A stretch of 64,000 nucleotides of DNA, from positions 2,692,501 through 2,756,500 of the forward strand of contig NZ_CP073745.1 in the NCBI RefSeq assembly GCF_024397975.1, written 5' to 3'. Source of the DNA: Bacterioplanoides sp. SCSIO 12839. Its GTDB lineage: Bacteria > Pseudomonadota > Gammaproteobacteria > Pseudomonadales > Oceanobacteraceae. Within the stretch, counting starts at the first letter, position 1. Each line of letters begins with the position of its first letter. Of this stretch, positions 43,745 to 53,886 are shown piece after piece. The notes below the pieces were generated by a model. That model searched no databases and was not told the DNA's origin. It saw nothing but the letters and a program-made list of their open reading frames with translations. A program made the position numbers and the translations under genes.

Positions 43745-45346
43745 TTACAAACGGAACTCGCCCAGGTCGCCTTCTACTTTGGTTAACGCTTCTGCGAGTT
43801 GCTCCCGGGCTTGCTGCAACTCAGCCGTACGCTGTTCCGTTTCGGATGCGACGTTATTAACCAAGCCCATACGATCAGAGATATGGCTCATGGTTGATGT
43901 TTGTTCATGGCTTTGTGTGGCAATGGTGCCGTTAATTTCAGAAATTTCCTGAATTTTTATGCCTACCGCATTCAGTGATTCATTCACTTCACCGCTTTGC
44001 TCGACACAACGCAACGCTAAATCGCGGCCATTCTCCATCACATTACGGGCACTGCAGACTTTATCCTGGATGCCACTGATGGTTTTGCGGATGTTATCCG
44101 TTGATTCACGGGTTTTGCTGGCCAAAGCACGCACCTCATCAGCCACAACCGCAAACCCTCGGCCTGCTTCGCCGGCTCGCGCGGCTTCAATCGCTGCATT
44201 CAGTGCTAATAAGTTGGTTTGTTCAGCAATTTCATCAATCACATTAATTAACGAGGAAATGCTGTTGCTATCTTCTGCTAACAACTGGATTTCTTCTCGT
44301 GCCGCAGACACTTCATTAGATAGCTGCACAATGCCATCAGACGATTGCTGTAACAGCTGAATACTGCTTTGCGTATCATGATTGATTACATCCGCCTGAT
44401 CCTTGGCCTGGTGCGAGAAGTCATTCATTTGTTTTACCGCATCGGTCATATCTTTAACGCAATATTCCGTCATCACCATCGCCTGTTTTTGTTCCACTGC
44501 GCCTTCCCGGGTTTGGCTGGCAATTTCAGTCAGTCCTATTAAAACCTTGCAGGAAGTGGTAACAGAGGCATTGGTATCAATAATTAATTCATGTATCCGA
44601 TTAATAAAAACATTGAGTTCACGAGCCAAATCTCCGGTTTCATCATTACTGTTTAATTTCAGACGCTGAGTCAGATCAGCTTCACCCTGCGACAGACTTT
44701 CGACTGCCTGCTGTAAAACTAACAGTGGTTTCTGAATATTCAGTGAGAGCAATATGGCTATGATGATACCAACGGCCAACACAGCTAACATAACGGTGAC
44801 AGCCGTTGACTGTGTTCCAGAAATGGCCTCTGCAGTTGTTTGTTTATGGGCCTGAGCACTTTGAATGCTTGCCTGTACCAGCTGCTCCAGAGCGTATTCT
44901 AACTGTTGGTCAAGGTCGGTCAGCACCCGTTCATCCGGCAGCTGTTGTAAACCTTCACCACCAATTCGGAGTACATTAAGCTCATACCAACGCTGTGCAA
45001 GCGTGCGGGTAGCGACAAAATCAAACTGAGAACCAAGAGAAACAGCAGCCTTCTCTGCCATATCCACTTCCTGGTTGAACTGTTTCTGAAGCGTACTGAG
45101 TGCTTCTGAGTTTTGCTGAGAATCGGAAAATTGAATAGCCGCCAATTCTGTCGCCACCAGCTCTCTGCTGTTACGGAATACATCCCATGCACTGCGGCTG
45201 CTGTTAACCGCATTCAACGGGTGCTCCATCACGTTCAGGGCAGTATTACCAATCGCTCCCAGCTGAGTACTGAGATAAATACTCAATGCACTGAACAGCA
45301 CCAGAATCAGACCAAAACCCAACCATAATTTTTGTTTAATCTTCAT
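43745..45346 (-). CDS. Methyl-accepting chemotaxis protein
   Basis: This 533-residue chemoreceptor has a first membrane helix (residues about 8-28), a periplasmic helical sensor of about 150 residues (4HB type), a second membrane helix (about 182-205) and a HAMP domain ([15 protein letters not shown]). The cytoplasmic signalling rod carries the hairpin [19 protein letters not shown] and [13 protein letters not shown]. It starts 26 bases after the peroxidase stop, so the two are probably co-transcribed, which would suit a redox or peroxide-related stimulus. The ligand is unknown. Confidence 0.92.
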   Translation of the reverse strand: MKIKQKLWLGFGLILVLFSALSIYLSTQLGAIGNTALNVMEHPLNAVNSSRSAWDVFRNSRELVATELAAIQFSDSQQNSEALSTLQKQFNQEVDMAEKAAVSLGSQFDFVATRTLAQRWYELNVLRIGGEGLQQLPDERVLTDLDQQLEYALEQLVQASIQSAQAHKQTTAEAISGTQSTAVTVMLAVLAVGIIIAILLSLNIQKPLLVLQQAVESLSQGEADLTQRLKLNSNDETGDLARELNVFINRIHELIIDTNASVTTSCKVLIGLTEIASQTREGAVEQKQAMVMTEYCVKDMTDAVKQMNDFSHQAKDQADVINHDTQSSIQLLQQSSDGIVQLSNEVSAAREEIQLLAEDSNSISSLINVIDEIAEQTNLLALNAAIEAARAGEAGRGFAVVADEVRALASKTRESTDNIRKTISGIQDKVCSARNVMENGRDLALRCVEQSGEVNESLNAVGIKIQEISEINGTIATQSHEQTSTMSHISDRMGLVNNVASETEQRTAELQQAREQLAEALTKVEGDLGEFRL

Positions 45347-45371
45347 AACACAATTGCTCTGACTGGCACGT

Positions 45372-46367
45372 TTAAATAGGCAAAATAGGAAGGCTGACCG
45401 GCTTATCTTCGCCGTCGAGCGTGGCCATAAAGGCTTTAAGCTGATCCAGTTCCTGCTGATTCAGGAGCACAGGTTTCATCAGAGCTGAGCGACTGGTACG
45501 CGGAATACCGCCGGAAATATAGTGTGCAAGAACTGCATCCATATTCGCCGATAAACCGTTGTGCATGTATGGCATACGCTGGCCAATGTTGCGCAGCCCC
45601 GGCGTTTTAAAGGCATGAATATGATCCGGGTCGGCAGTAATATTGGCTCGTCCTAAATCATCCGTCGCCAAACCGATGTCATGAAACTGGTTATCGGTGA
45701 AGTTCCAACCGGTATGACAACCGCTACAGCCAGCTTTGCCATTAAATAACTCAAAGCCCGCTTTCGCCTGAGCAGAAATTGCCCCTTCGTCACCATCAAC
45801 CCAACGATCAAAAGGCGCGGTACCAGACACCAGTGTACGCTCATAGGTTGCAATGGCTTTCAGAATGTTGGTTTCGTTAATCGATTCGCCAAACACTTTC
45901 TGAAATTGCTCGCGATAACCCGCCACCTTGTTAAGCCTCTGAACCACTTCCGCTAAAGACATGTTCATCTCAACTTCGGCTTCAACCGGCCCACGAATTT
46001 GTTCTTCTAATGTTGCCGCACGCCCATCCCAGAAGAAGGTTTCACCCCAGGCTAAATTCAGCAGAGTTGGGGAATGCCTCGCAAGTGATTCATTGATATC
46101 ACCGACAGCCGTCGCAACCCCATCTTCCCAACCTAACGATGGGTTATGACAGGTTGCACAAGTCATATTGAAATGACGACTGAGACGCTGATCAAAAAAC
46201 AGCATTTTCCCTAATTGGGCTTTATCAGCACTATAAGGGTTATCAGCCGGGAACGGGATAAAGTCAGGTCGTTTGTATTGCTGCTTCAATGCCTGAAGCT
46301 GGGGTGACTCTTCTCCGTAAGAAACATTCGCAATCAACAACCATATAAATACAACCAATAGATTCAT
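45372..46367 (-). CDS. Dihaem cytochrome c peroxidase (CcpA/MauG family)
   Basis: This protein of about 331 residues has a signal peptide ([18 protein letters not shown]) and two c-type haem sites, CATCH and CSGCH. Family landmarks are [11 protein letters not shown] and [19 protein letters not shown]. It reduces hydrogen peroxide in the periplasm using cytochrome c electrons, though MauG-like roles are possible. The open frame extends to 46460. The ATG at 46367 starts directly at the signal peptide and is chosen. It is the first gene of a likely unit with the chemoreceptor. Confidence 0.88.
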   Translation of the reverse strand: MNLLVVFIWLLIANVSYGEESPQLQALKQQYKRPDFIPFPADNPYSADKAQLGKMLFFDQRLSRHFNMTCATCHNPSLGWEDGVATAVGDINESLARHSPTLLNLAWGETFFWDGRAATLEEQIRGPVEAEVEMNMSLAEVVQRLNKVAGYREQFQKVFGESINETNILKAIATYERTLVSGTAPFDRWVDGDEGAISAQAKAGFELFNGKAGCSGCHTGWNFTDNQFHDIGLATDDLGRANITADPDHIHAFKTPGLRNIGQRMPYMHNGLSANMDAVLAHYISGGIPRTSRSALMKPVLLNQQELDQLKAFMATLDGEDKPVSLPILPI

Positions 46368-46503
46368 AGTTGGCTCTGCTTTACGTGGAAATTCCCTAAA
46401 GTTTAGACGGTATTTCTTTCGACGTGGAAAAGGCATACAAACTTTTGGCGCAATTAACACTTTTCGTTATTATCGGGTTATTAACTCTACACAGGAGATC
46501 ACA

Positions 46504-46824
46504 ATGCTGATCAGTAATATGGAAGTCGTTCCCGGCAAAAAAATCACTCAACACCTTGGCCTGGTTCAAGGCAGTACCGTTCGGGCTAAGCATGCTGGTC
46601 GGGATATCATGGCCGGCTTAAAAAATATCTTTGGCGGTGAGTTAAAGGGCTATACCGAACTGTTATCAGAATCGCGTGATGAAGCCATTGAACGCCTGAA
46701 AGAACAGGCCCAGGCCATTGGTGCCAATGCCATTGTGAATGTCCGCTTTTCAACCTCATCCATCGCTGCCGGTGCTTCTGAGATTTTTGTTTATGGCACA
46801 GCGGTTATCGTGGAGGACCGCTAA
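46504..46824 (+). CDS. YbjQ/UPF0145-family protein
   Basis: This 106-residue protein matches the YbjQ family: GLVQGSTVRAKHAGRDIMAGLKNIFGGELKGYTELL, REEA-like repeats, and NVRFSTSSIAAGASEIFVYGTAV. YbjQ proteins form oligomeric (pentameric) rings, and a metal-binding role has been suggested. CAGGAG precedes the ATG. Its stop overlaps the start of the next gene by one base. Confidence 0.9.
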   Translation: MLISNMEVVPGKKITQHLGLVQGSTVRAKHAGRDIMAGLKNIFGGELKGYTELLSESRDEAIERLKEQAQAIGANAIVNVRFSTSSIAAGASEIFVYGTAVIVEDR

Positions 46825-47312
46825 TGGGCCAGTTACTGACTTTTTTAGTATTACTGGGGCTCGGTTACTTCTTTGGACGACTTGCAGAGTCTCGCCATTA
46901 CAAGCGCATTCATCAGCGTGAACAAGCCTATCGCCAGCTATTGGTCATGCCTGAAAAATTCCCTCCTATTCAATATGCCCGCCACAGCAGTACTTTAGTC
47001 AGTGGCAATGTGGTGATCTCCGTTGATTATTTTAAAACCGTTGCCGCAGGCTTACGCAGTATTTTTGGTGGGCGTGTCGCTGCCTATGAAAGTTTACTCG
47101 ATCGTGCACGCCGTGAAGCCGTACTACGCATGCAGGAGGACGCACGGGACAAAGGGGCCGATGCCGTTTATAACCTGAAGTTTGAAACCGCACGTATTGG
47201 TGAAAATGCTGGTAAAGGGCTTGGGTCGGTGGAGGTATTGGCTTACGGCACGGCACTGATCCCTACACCATCGGCTCTCACAGAATCCACTTCAATACCA
47301 GCTCAGAGCTAA
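46824..47312 (+). CDS. Membrane-anchored YbjQ-like protein
   Basis: The 162-residue protein opens with a membrane helix (LLTFLVLLGLGYFFG) and a basic linker, then a YbjQ-type domain (VSGNVVISVDYFKTVAAGLRSIFGGRVAAYESLLDRARREAVLRM ... EVLAYGTAL). It resembles the soluble YbjQ encoded immediately before it, so the pair arose by duplication with added membrane anchoring. TAATG overlap couples them. Confidence 0.82.
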   Translation: MGQLLTFLVLLGLGYFFGRLAESRHYKRIHQREQAYRQLLVMPEKFPPIQYARHSSTLVSGNVVISVDYFKTVAAGLRSIFGGRVAAYESLLDRARREAVLRMQEDARDKGADAVYNLKFETARIGENAGKGLGSVEVLAYGTALIPTPSALTESTSIPAQS

Positions 47313-47316
47313 CGTG

Positions 47317-48153
47317 ATGGATACCCGGCCAACCAATAATCCTGCATTACCCGATCATATTAATAATAAGAATGAGCATCCACTCAAAGATTTTCTGATT
47401 CTATCGTTTGCGGTCGTGCTGTTAATTACCCTGCTGACATGGTTGCTTGCCTCAAGTGCTTCCTGGTTAGGGCCACGAATACCGTATGAATGGGAGTTAA
47501 ATTGGCAAAGTCAGGCACAGCCCATAAATGAAGGCTCAACCACACTGCATGATCAGCAAGAACAAGCCTTACAACGGCTATTGCATAAAGTTATAGGAGA
47601 CAATGCCTTACCGGTGCAGGTGCATTATCTGGCCAATGAAGAAACTCCAAATGCATTTGCCACTCTCGGCGGTCACATTTTTATCACCCGGGGGCTGTTA
47701 GAAAATATTCAGTCGGAAAATGGTTTAGCCATGGTATTAGCTCATGAATATGCTCATATTCAGCTGCGACACCCGATGATTCTGTTGCTGGAGCAATTAT
47801 CACTGGGGCTGATTTTTTCATTAATAGGCAGTGATAATATTGCCCAAATGGTGACACAAAATACCTCCATGATGACGGTACTTGCCTTTAGCCGGGATAT
47901 GGAAAGAGCAGCTGACCAGCAGGCCTTACAGCACTTATTAAACACCTATGAACACACCAGCGGTGCAGATGAGTTTTTCACGCAAATAAAAAAACGTGAA
48001 GATGAGCAGTATTTTGAGCATAACCCGGTATGGCTGGAGTTTATGCAGACTCATCCTTTAACGCAGGAACGAATTAACGCCATTAAGCAGTCTCTGATTA
48101 AAGGGAAAACTACAGCTCTCCAAGAAATACTTACGCGACCTGATAGCGAATAA
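47317..48153 (+). CDS. M48-family membrane metalloprotease
   Basis: The protein of about 278 residues has one N-terminal membrane helix (FLILSFAVVLLITLLTWLLA) and an M48 peptidase domain with the zinc motif HEYAH in VLAHEYAHIQLRHP and a downstream glutamate in SRDMERAADQQAL. The catalytic domain should face the periplasm, as in the BepA/LoiP group. It closes a three-gene unit with two YbjQ proteins. A GTG at 47314 precedes the chosen ATG. Confidence 0.88.
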   Translation: MDTRPTNNPALPDHINNKNEHPLKDFLILSFAVVLLITLLTWLLASSASWLGPRIPYEWELNWQSQAQPINEGSTTLHDQQEQALQRLLHKVIGDNALPVQVHYLANEETPNAFATLGGHIFITRGLLENIQSENGLAMVLAHEYAHIQLRHPMILLLEQLSLGLIFSLIGSDNIAQMVTQNTSMMTVLAFSRDMERAADQQALQHLLNTYEHTSGADEFFTQIKKREDEQYFEHNPVWLEFMQTHPLTQERINAIKQSLIKGKTTALQEILTRPDSE

Positions 48154-49578
48154 TTACATACCCCCTGAATTCAGGTTCATCGGTAAAATAATTTCAAATA
48201 CCAATCCACTACAGTCAGGTTGATTTGTCTCTTTAAGATGTGCCGTTACATGTCCGCCCAGCGCTTCAACCTGGCGTCGACTCAGCGCCAGACCCAACCC
48301 ATAGCCTGACGTTTTGGTGTCTTTATTTCTGGCCTTATCAACACGAAAGAAAGGTTCAAAAATCGCTTCGAGATATTGCTCTTCAACCCCCGGACCCTGA
48401 TCAGAAATGATAATTTTGACCAGATCACGCTCAGTCGTTAGTAATACCTCGACTTCACTTCCTACAGGGCTATATTTCATTGCATTACGAATGATATTTT
48501 CCAGTGCCTGACCCAAGGCACGGTGATTGCTTTTATTCACAATACACTCCTCCGGGATAGACAGTGTCAGGATATTATCCGGGAACTCAAAACGTGCATC
48601 TTCAGCAATAGCGTCGATTAATAAACAAACATCCAGGGTTTCCTGAGTAAATTCCTTTTTGGTATTACAGTCAGCATTGTTTAACCAGGACAAAGTTAAA
48701 GTATCCTCCAGCAAGGATTGCATCCCATCTACCTCACGCGATACGCGTTGCAGTACCGGATCATCCAGATTGTCACCCAATGCTAATTTGATACGCGTAA
48801 TCGGCGTTCGCAACTCATGTGAAATGTCCTGAATAAGCTGCTGCTGACGCTGTACCAGCACACCGATGTGATCGGCCATGGTATCGAAACTCTGACCCAG
48901 CTCACTGAGTTCATCCTGACGTGCAAACATTTTTGTGCCAATTCGTACCTCATAGTCACCATCACGGAAGCGGTTCGTTGCATTCTGTAATAACGCCAGC
49001 GGAATACGAATATGGCGATAAATCAAAGCAGCAAATAACGCAACTAACAAAATTGGCAAACCATAGGTAATCGAATGATTAATGGCTTGCCAATAAGAGC
49101 CTGGCCTCATTCTTTGTGGCAACTGAATAAACAGAAAATAGTCGGTTTCCGGCATTGGCAGTTTCATCACCGGATTAAAACTGAAATAAAGGTGGATAGG
49201 ATAATGAATACTACGGCCAACACTTAAGTCCGGATCTTTACCGAATAACTGTGTATCTAATTTTCCTGCCAGCCAGATCGCTTCTGTTCTTCCCATGGCC
49301 GCCCAGGTGTTTTCTTTCTCCATCAGTGTTTTCAGCCACGAGTTGAGCATTCCATAACGTTGAGCCTCATCAGGATATCGGCGGTAAATAGCACTGGCTT
49401 CACTGGCATATGAACGCAGTACTTGCTGGTATTCAGGTTCAATTAAACTCAGTTCTCTTTCAGCATAATCCGTTAATACAACCACCAGCACCACCAGCAT
49501 AACGGTTGAAGATGCCATAATCAGATAAAGCTTGGTAAACAGCTTGAAAGAAAGAAAAAAGGACAAGATATTTTTCAT
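48154..49578 (-). CDS. Sensor histidine kinase, PfeS-like
   Basis: This 474-residue kinase has two membrane helices (about 15-40 and 170-190) flanking a periplasmic sensor. A HAMP domain (IRIPLALLQNATNRF) is followed by the phosphorylated histidine in DISHELRTPITRIKLAL and an ATPase domain with NIIRNAMKYSP, DQGPGVEEQ and SGYGLGLALS. Arrangement with a response regulator and TonB receptor is that of PfeR/PfeS-type siderophore sensing. It overlaps the regulator gene as ATGA. Confidence 0.88.
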   Translation of the reverse strand: MKNILSFFLSFKLFTKLYLIMASSTVMLVVLVVVLTDYAERELSLIEPEYQQVLRSYASEASAIYRRYPDEAQRYGMLNSWLKTLMEKENTWAAMGRTEAIWLAGKLDTQLFGKDPDLSVGRSIHYPIHLYFSFNPVMKLPMPETDYFLFIQLPQRMRPGSYWQAINHSITYGLPILLVALFAALIYRHIRIPLALLQNATNRFRDGDYEVRIGTKMFARQDELSELGQSFDTMADHIGVLVQRQQQLIQDISHELRTPITRIKLALGDNLDDPVLQRVSREVDGMQSLLEDTLTLSWLNNADCNTKKEFTQETLDVCLLIDAIAEDARFEFPDNILTLSIPEECIVNKSNHRALGQALENIIRNAMKYSPVGSEVEVLLTTERDLVKIIISDQGPGVEEQYLEAIFEPFFRVDKARNKDTKTSGYGLGLALSRRQVEALGGHVTAHLKETNQPDCSGLVFEIILPMNLNSGGM

Positions 49579-50285
49579 AACTCACTCAAATCAAGACAAT
49601 ACCCTTGCCCGCGGACTGTTTTGATCAGATTGACACCTAAACCAGCTATTACAAACTTTTTACGAATTTTACTGATGTGCATATCCAATGTTCGGTCATA
49701 TCGGCTGAACTCTCTTCGCAAAACGTTTTGATACAAATAGGCTTTGGTCAGAACATCATCGGCTTGCTCTGCTAATGTCTTCAATAAATCATATTCAATC
49801 AGCGTTAATGTCAGCTTGTGAATATTTCCGTCCGGGGTATTCACATCAACATCCATAGTCTGTTTATTAAACTGGAAAAATTGCTGGTCGCTACTGTTTG
49901 CTGCTGTATTAAAAAGTTCTGGTGAAGTACGCTTCAATATGGCTTCAACACGTAAATGCAGCTCCGTCATATTAAAAGGTTTAATTAAATAGTCATCCGC
50001 TCCGGTTTTAAACCCCTGAATACGATCCTCTTCACCACCACAAGCAGTCAGTACAAGCACAGGCGTTTGCTTCTCTTTGCGCAGTTCAGCCAAAAACTCA
50101 AATCCATCCATTTCCGGCATCATGACATCAAGCAAAATCAAATGATATTGACTGGATTTCGCCTGTAATAAGCCATCAAGTCCATTAAACGCTGAATCAA
50201 CATCAAACTCCGATTGCCGTAATTTCTCACATAATAACTGATTAACAGTAGCATCATCTTCGACCACTAATATTTTAGCGAGCAT
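49575..50285 (-). CDS. OmpR-family response regulator, PfeR-like
   Basis: The protein of about 236 residues has a receiver domain (KILVVEDDATVNQ, phospho-aspartate in LILLDVMMPEMDGF, lysine in DYLIKPFN) and an OmpR-type winged helix (LTLIEYDLLKTLA ... YDRTLDMHISKIRKKF ... TVRGQGYCL). The frame extends to 50348, but that would run through a terminator hairpin. The ATG at 50285 has GGGA nine bases upstream and is chosen. It likely activates the neighbouring receptor gene. Confidence 0.9.
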   Translation of the reverse strand: MLAKILVVEDDATVNQLLCEKLRQSEFDVDSAFNGLDGLLQAKSSQYHLILLDVMMPEMDGFEFLAELRKEKQTPVLVLTACGGEEDRIQGFKTGADDYLIKPFNMTELHLRVEAILKRTSPELFNTAANSSDQQFFQFNKQTMDVDVNTPDGNIHKLTLTLIEYDLLKTLAEQADDVLTKAYLYQNVLRREFSRYDRTLDMHISKIRKKFVIAGLGVNLIKTVRGQGYCLDLSEL

Positions 50286-50304
50286 TTCCATATTCCCAAA
50301 ACGA

Positions 50305-50339
50305 TAAAAGCTCCTGACTCTATGAGTCAGAAGCTTTTT
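50305..50339 (-). terminator. Hairpin between TonB receptor and regulator genes
   Basis: AAAAGCT-C-CTGACTC and GAGTCAG-A-AGCTTTT pair with one mismatch and a 3-base loop. It follows the receptor stop and probably limits read-through into the two-component genes. Confidence 0.75.
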
Positions 50340-50360
50340 ATTGGTCATTTAAGCCAGAAA

Positions 50361-52367
50361 TCAGAAGCGCAATGATGCACTCAGGCGAATTTCACGACCT
50401 GCTTCAGGCAAACCGGAGATAATCTCATAACCAGGGTTATCACTGAAGTCTTCCAGACTCGCATGACTGGTATATTGACGATCAAATAAATTCTTCACTG
50501 CAAAGTTTAAAGTTAATAAATCATCACTTAATGGTAACCAGCGAGCATAAATATCGTGGACACCATAACCAGGTTTATCGGTCTCAACCGTTTCATCAGC
50601 TAATTCCAATTTAACGTTATTTAAATCATTAACTAACTCACTGCTCCAGCCAAACTGTAAATCATCCGAAAAATGGTAGTCAGCTGTTAAAACTAATGTA
50701 TCTCCAATTGATACACCCGTTGAGCTGTATACATAACGCGATACACGCTCACCATCTCGTTTACTGTCAGCAGTGTTAAATGCTGCAGTCAGCGTCAACT
50801 GATCCCAATTAGCAGCAGCATTGGCATAAAAACCGTCAGTTTTAATATCTTCTTTCTGGTTGGTATACACCTTGGACCAAGGTAAATCCCCACCAATAGA
50901 ATCTTTGATAACAGAGTGGTAAGCACCTGCAGCAAAAGTAAATACATCACCTTGATAATCAATACCTACCTCGGTGTTTTCAGCTTTTTCTGCTTCCAGG
51001 TCTTTATCGTTTGCAACTGAGCCTAAACGGAACGCGTCCTGTACCGTTGCACCACGAATTGCCTGGGCATAGCCAGCACTAACACTAAATCCACCACCAA
51101 TGACATAGTTAGCACTCAGGTTAGGTGAATAACCACTGTCATCGATTTTCTGCTCAAGAACATCTTCAAGGTGATAGTCATCGTAACGTAAGCCTGCAGT
51201 TACGGTTAACGCATCGCTAAAAGTCATAATATCCTGAACAAAAAAGCCCTGAACATTACCCTCTTCATCGACCTTCGGATAATCTACAAGTGCCCCTCCC
51301 TCGAATCCTTGAGAGTCTTCAAGTACGCTTTTATCTTCACGATAGTCGATACCATAAACCAATTTATGCTGGTCGATTACACTGATATTCTGAATGCGAG
51401 CACCGGTATTTTTCACATTACCTTCGTAAGTAAAAGGTCCTTGATCTCGTTTCTGGTTATTTTTGGTCTGGTATAGATTAACGCTGAAGTCAATCAGCGG
51501 GTTGCTATTATTAAATCCATAATTCAGGATCAAAGTGTTTCTGTTAGCCTTGGTATCAGACAGCGGGTTTTTAGGGCTTGGTTTCCACTCCGGGCGGTAT
51601 AAAACGTCACCACTTTCTTCGAGTGCTTCATAGCTCAGCGACAGACGGTTTGCCTCATTAAGCTGGCCAACAACCTTAGCATAACCTAATAACTTATCAG
51701 AACCTGTTCCGACAAGCTCATCACCATTGCCATCCTCTACATTATTGAAGTTACCCCCAACAATGCTGGCCATGGCACTTAAGTCACCTTGTTTATCACC
51801 AGCAAAAACGGTCGCGCTGTTTTTAGTGCTATCGCCATTAGAAAAATAACCTGACTTCAATAATACGCCGGCTGTTTCACCCGGATGTAATAAGTCCATC
51901 GGGTCTTTTGTTGTAAAGCGAATTGCACCGCCCAGAGCACCTGGCCCCGCTGTTGCACTACCAGCACCTGCTTCGATTTCAACTTGTTTTAGGAGTTCTG
52001 GTTCTACTGCGATACGACCAGAGTGGTGGAATACCGCACCCGCCTGCTCCGCACCGTCCACAGAGATATTCAGCATATCTTCGCCAACGTTACGCACATA
52101 AACTTTCTGTCCGAGGCCTACAGGTCCTCCAGCACTAACCGTTGGGTTTTTACGGAAAATATCGCTCAGATCCTGAGCTTGCAGCTTATCCAGATCTTCT
52201 GCTGTGATTAACTCATCCAAACCTGCGGTTGCTTGGCCAACCACCTGAACCATCGACAGTTCAACTGTCTCATCGGTCTTCACTTCATCTGTTTTATCTT
52301 CAGCATAGGCGTAACCTGCCAGTACCGTCGAAACAGCTAAGGCCAGTGTTTTCTTGTAGAACAACAT
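50361..52367 (-). CDS. TonB-dependent outer membrane receptor
   Basis: The receptor of about 668 residues has a signal peptide (TLALAVSTVLAGYAYA). A TonB-box-like ETVELSMVQVVGQ leads into a plug domain (DLDKLQAQDLSDIFRKNPTV ... GALGGAIRFTTKDP) and a beta-barrel ending in ASLRF with terminal phenylalanine. It imports a ferric siderophore or similar ligand using TonB energy. The ATG at 52367 has GGGGAG upstream. A Fur-like box and an inverted repeat lie in its promoter, and the PfeRS-like pair follows. The ligand is not identifiable. Confidence 0.9.
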   Translation of the reverse strand: MLFYKKTLALAVSTVLAGYAYAEDKTDEVKTDETVELSMVQVVGQATAGLDELITAEDLDKLQAQDLSDIFRKNPTVSAGGPVGLGQKVYVRNVGEDMLNISVDGAEQAGAVFHHSGRIAVEPELLKQVEIEAGAGSATAGPGALGGAIRFTTKDPMDLLHPGETAGVLLKSGYFSNGDSTKNSATVFAGDKQGDLSAMASIVGGNFNNVEDGNGDELVGTGSDKLLGYAKVVGQLNEANRLSLSYEALEESGDVLYRPEWKPSPKNPLSDTKANRNTLILNYGFNNSNPLIDFSVNLYQTKNNQKRDQGPFTYEGNVKNTGARIQNISVIDQHKLVYGIDYREDKSVLEDSQGFEGGALVDYPKVDEEGNVQGFFVQDIMTFSDALTVTAGLRYDDYHLEDVLEQKIDDSGYSPNLSANYVIGGGFSVSAGYAQAIRGATVQDAFRLGSVANDKDLEAEKAENTEVGIDYQGDVFTFAAGAYHSVIKDSIGGDLPWSKVYTNQKEDIKTDGFYANAAANWDQLTLTAAFNTADSKRDGERVSRYVYSSTGVSIGDTLVLTADYHFSDDLQFGWSSELVNDLNNVKLELADETVETDKPGYGVHDIYARWLPLSDDLLTLNFAVKNLFDRQYTSHASLEDFSDNPGYEIISGLPEAGREIRLSASLRF

Positions 52368-52391
52368 AATACTCCCCAATCCATTTACAAT

Positions 52392-52406
52392 TGAGATGTA
52401 TTATCA
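52392..52406. promoter_or_regulatory. Probable Fur box before the TonB receptor
   Basis: Read on the minus strand, TGATAAT-A-CATCTCA matches 11 of 14 positions of the Fur 7-1-7 core. It lies 25 bases before the receptor start. Confidence 0.5.
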
Positions 52407-52420
52407 ATAAGATTCTTAAA

Positions 52421-52450
52421 AAGTGTAGCTTTTTTACAATTGTTACACTT
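52421..52450. promoter_or_regulatory. Inverted repeat, possible response-regulator site
   Basis: AAGTGTA and TACACTT are 16 bases apart, upstream of the Fur-like box. This is a plausible PfeR-like activator site for the receptor gene, but no consensus is known to me. Confidence 0.3.
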
Positions 52451-52467
52451 ATTTTTTGCTTTTAAAC

Positions 52468-52497
52468 AAAAAAACCCGCCGAAGCGGGTTGTTTTTT
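52468..52497 (-). terminator. Terminator of trxB
   Basis: AACCCGC, loop TTCG, GCGGGTT followed by seven T residues on the minus strand, about 20 bases after the trxB stop. Confidence 0.88.
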
Positions 52498-52515
52498 AAC
52501 CAGATGAAGCGACTT

Positions 52516-53539
<1,024 letters not shown>

Positions 53540-53693
53540 CGACTTTACCAGCCTCTGATAGATGATTATGGACAAAGCTTATCGCTATTAGTTTCGGCTG
53601 TTAAATTAATATTGCCAATCTTCTGATACAGCGTCGCTATCGCCCGGCAGTTTATGACGAACTGTCTATACTCAAGCTGATGAAACCAATTTG

Positions 53694-53735
53694 CCACTGT
53701 TCGGCAGTGGTTTTCAGAAATTTGCTGAATTTTTT
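53694..53735 (+). terminator. Two terminator-like hairpins with no gene before them
   Basis: CCACTG/CAGTGG with loop TTCGG then TTTT (53694-53714), and TTCAG/CTGAA followed by T6 (53713-53735). They face the plus strand in the 414-base gap between trxB and the MshEN gene. No plus-strand gene precedes them, so they may end a small RNA or act as a leader attenuator. The rest of the gap shows no gene. Confidence 0.45.
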
Positions 53736-53886
53736 ATCAGGATAAGAAGCACTTATATTTCAAATACTTAAGTGCCCCATTTTTCAGCAATCCGAGGGCT
53801 GTCATTTTTTCTGCGTTGTGGGCAATTCAGAACTGTTGCACCATAAACATGCAGAGAAAATAAACATAAAGAAGGGCTGCGCCGTC

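Noticed and set aside
50286-50348. N-terminal extension of the response regulator
   Set aside because: It would translate through the terminator hairpin of the receptor gene. A start with GGGA upstream exists at 50285, directly before the receiver domain.
53818-53886. N-terminal extension of the MshEN gene from a GTG
   Set aside because: The extension is not conserved-looking, and the RLG motif sits at a normal distance from the ATG at 53887.
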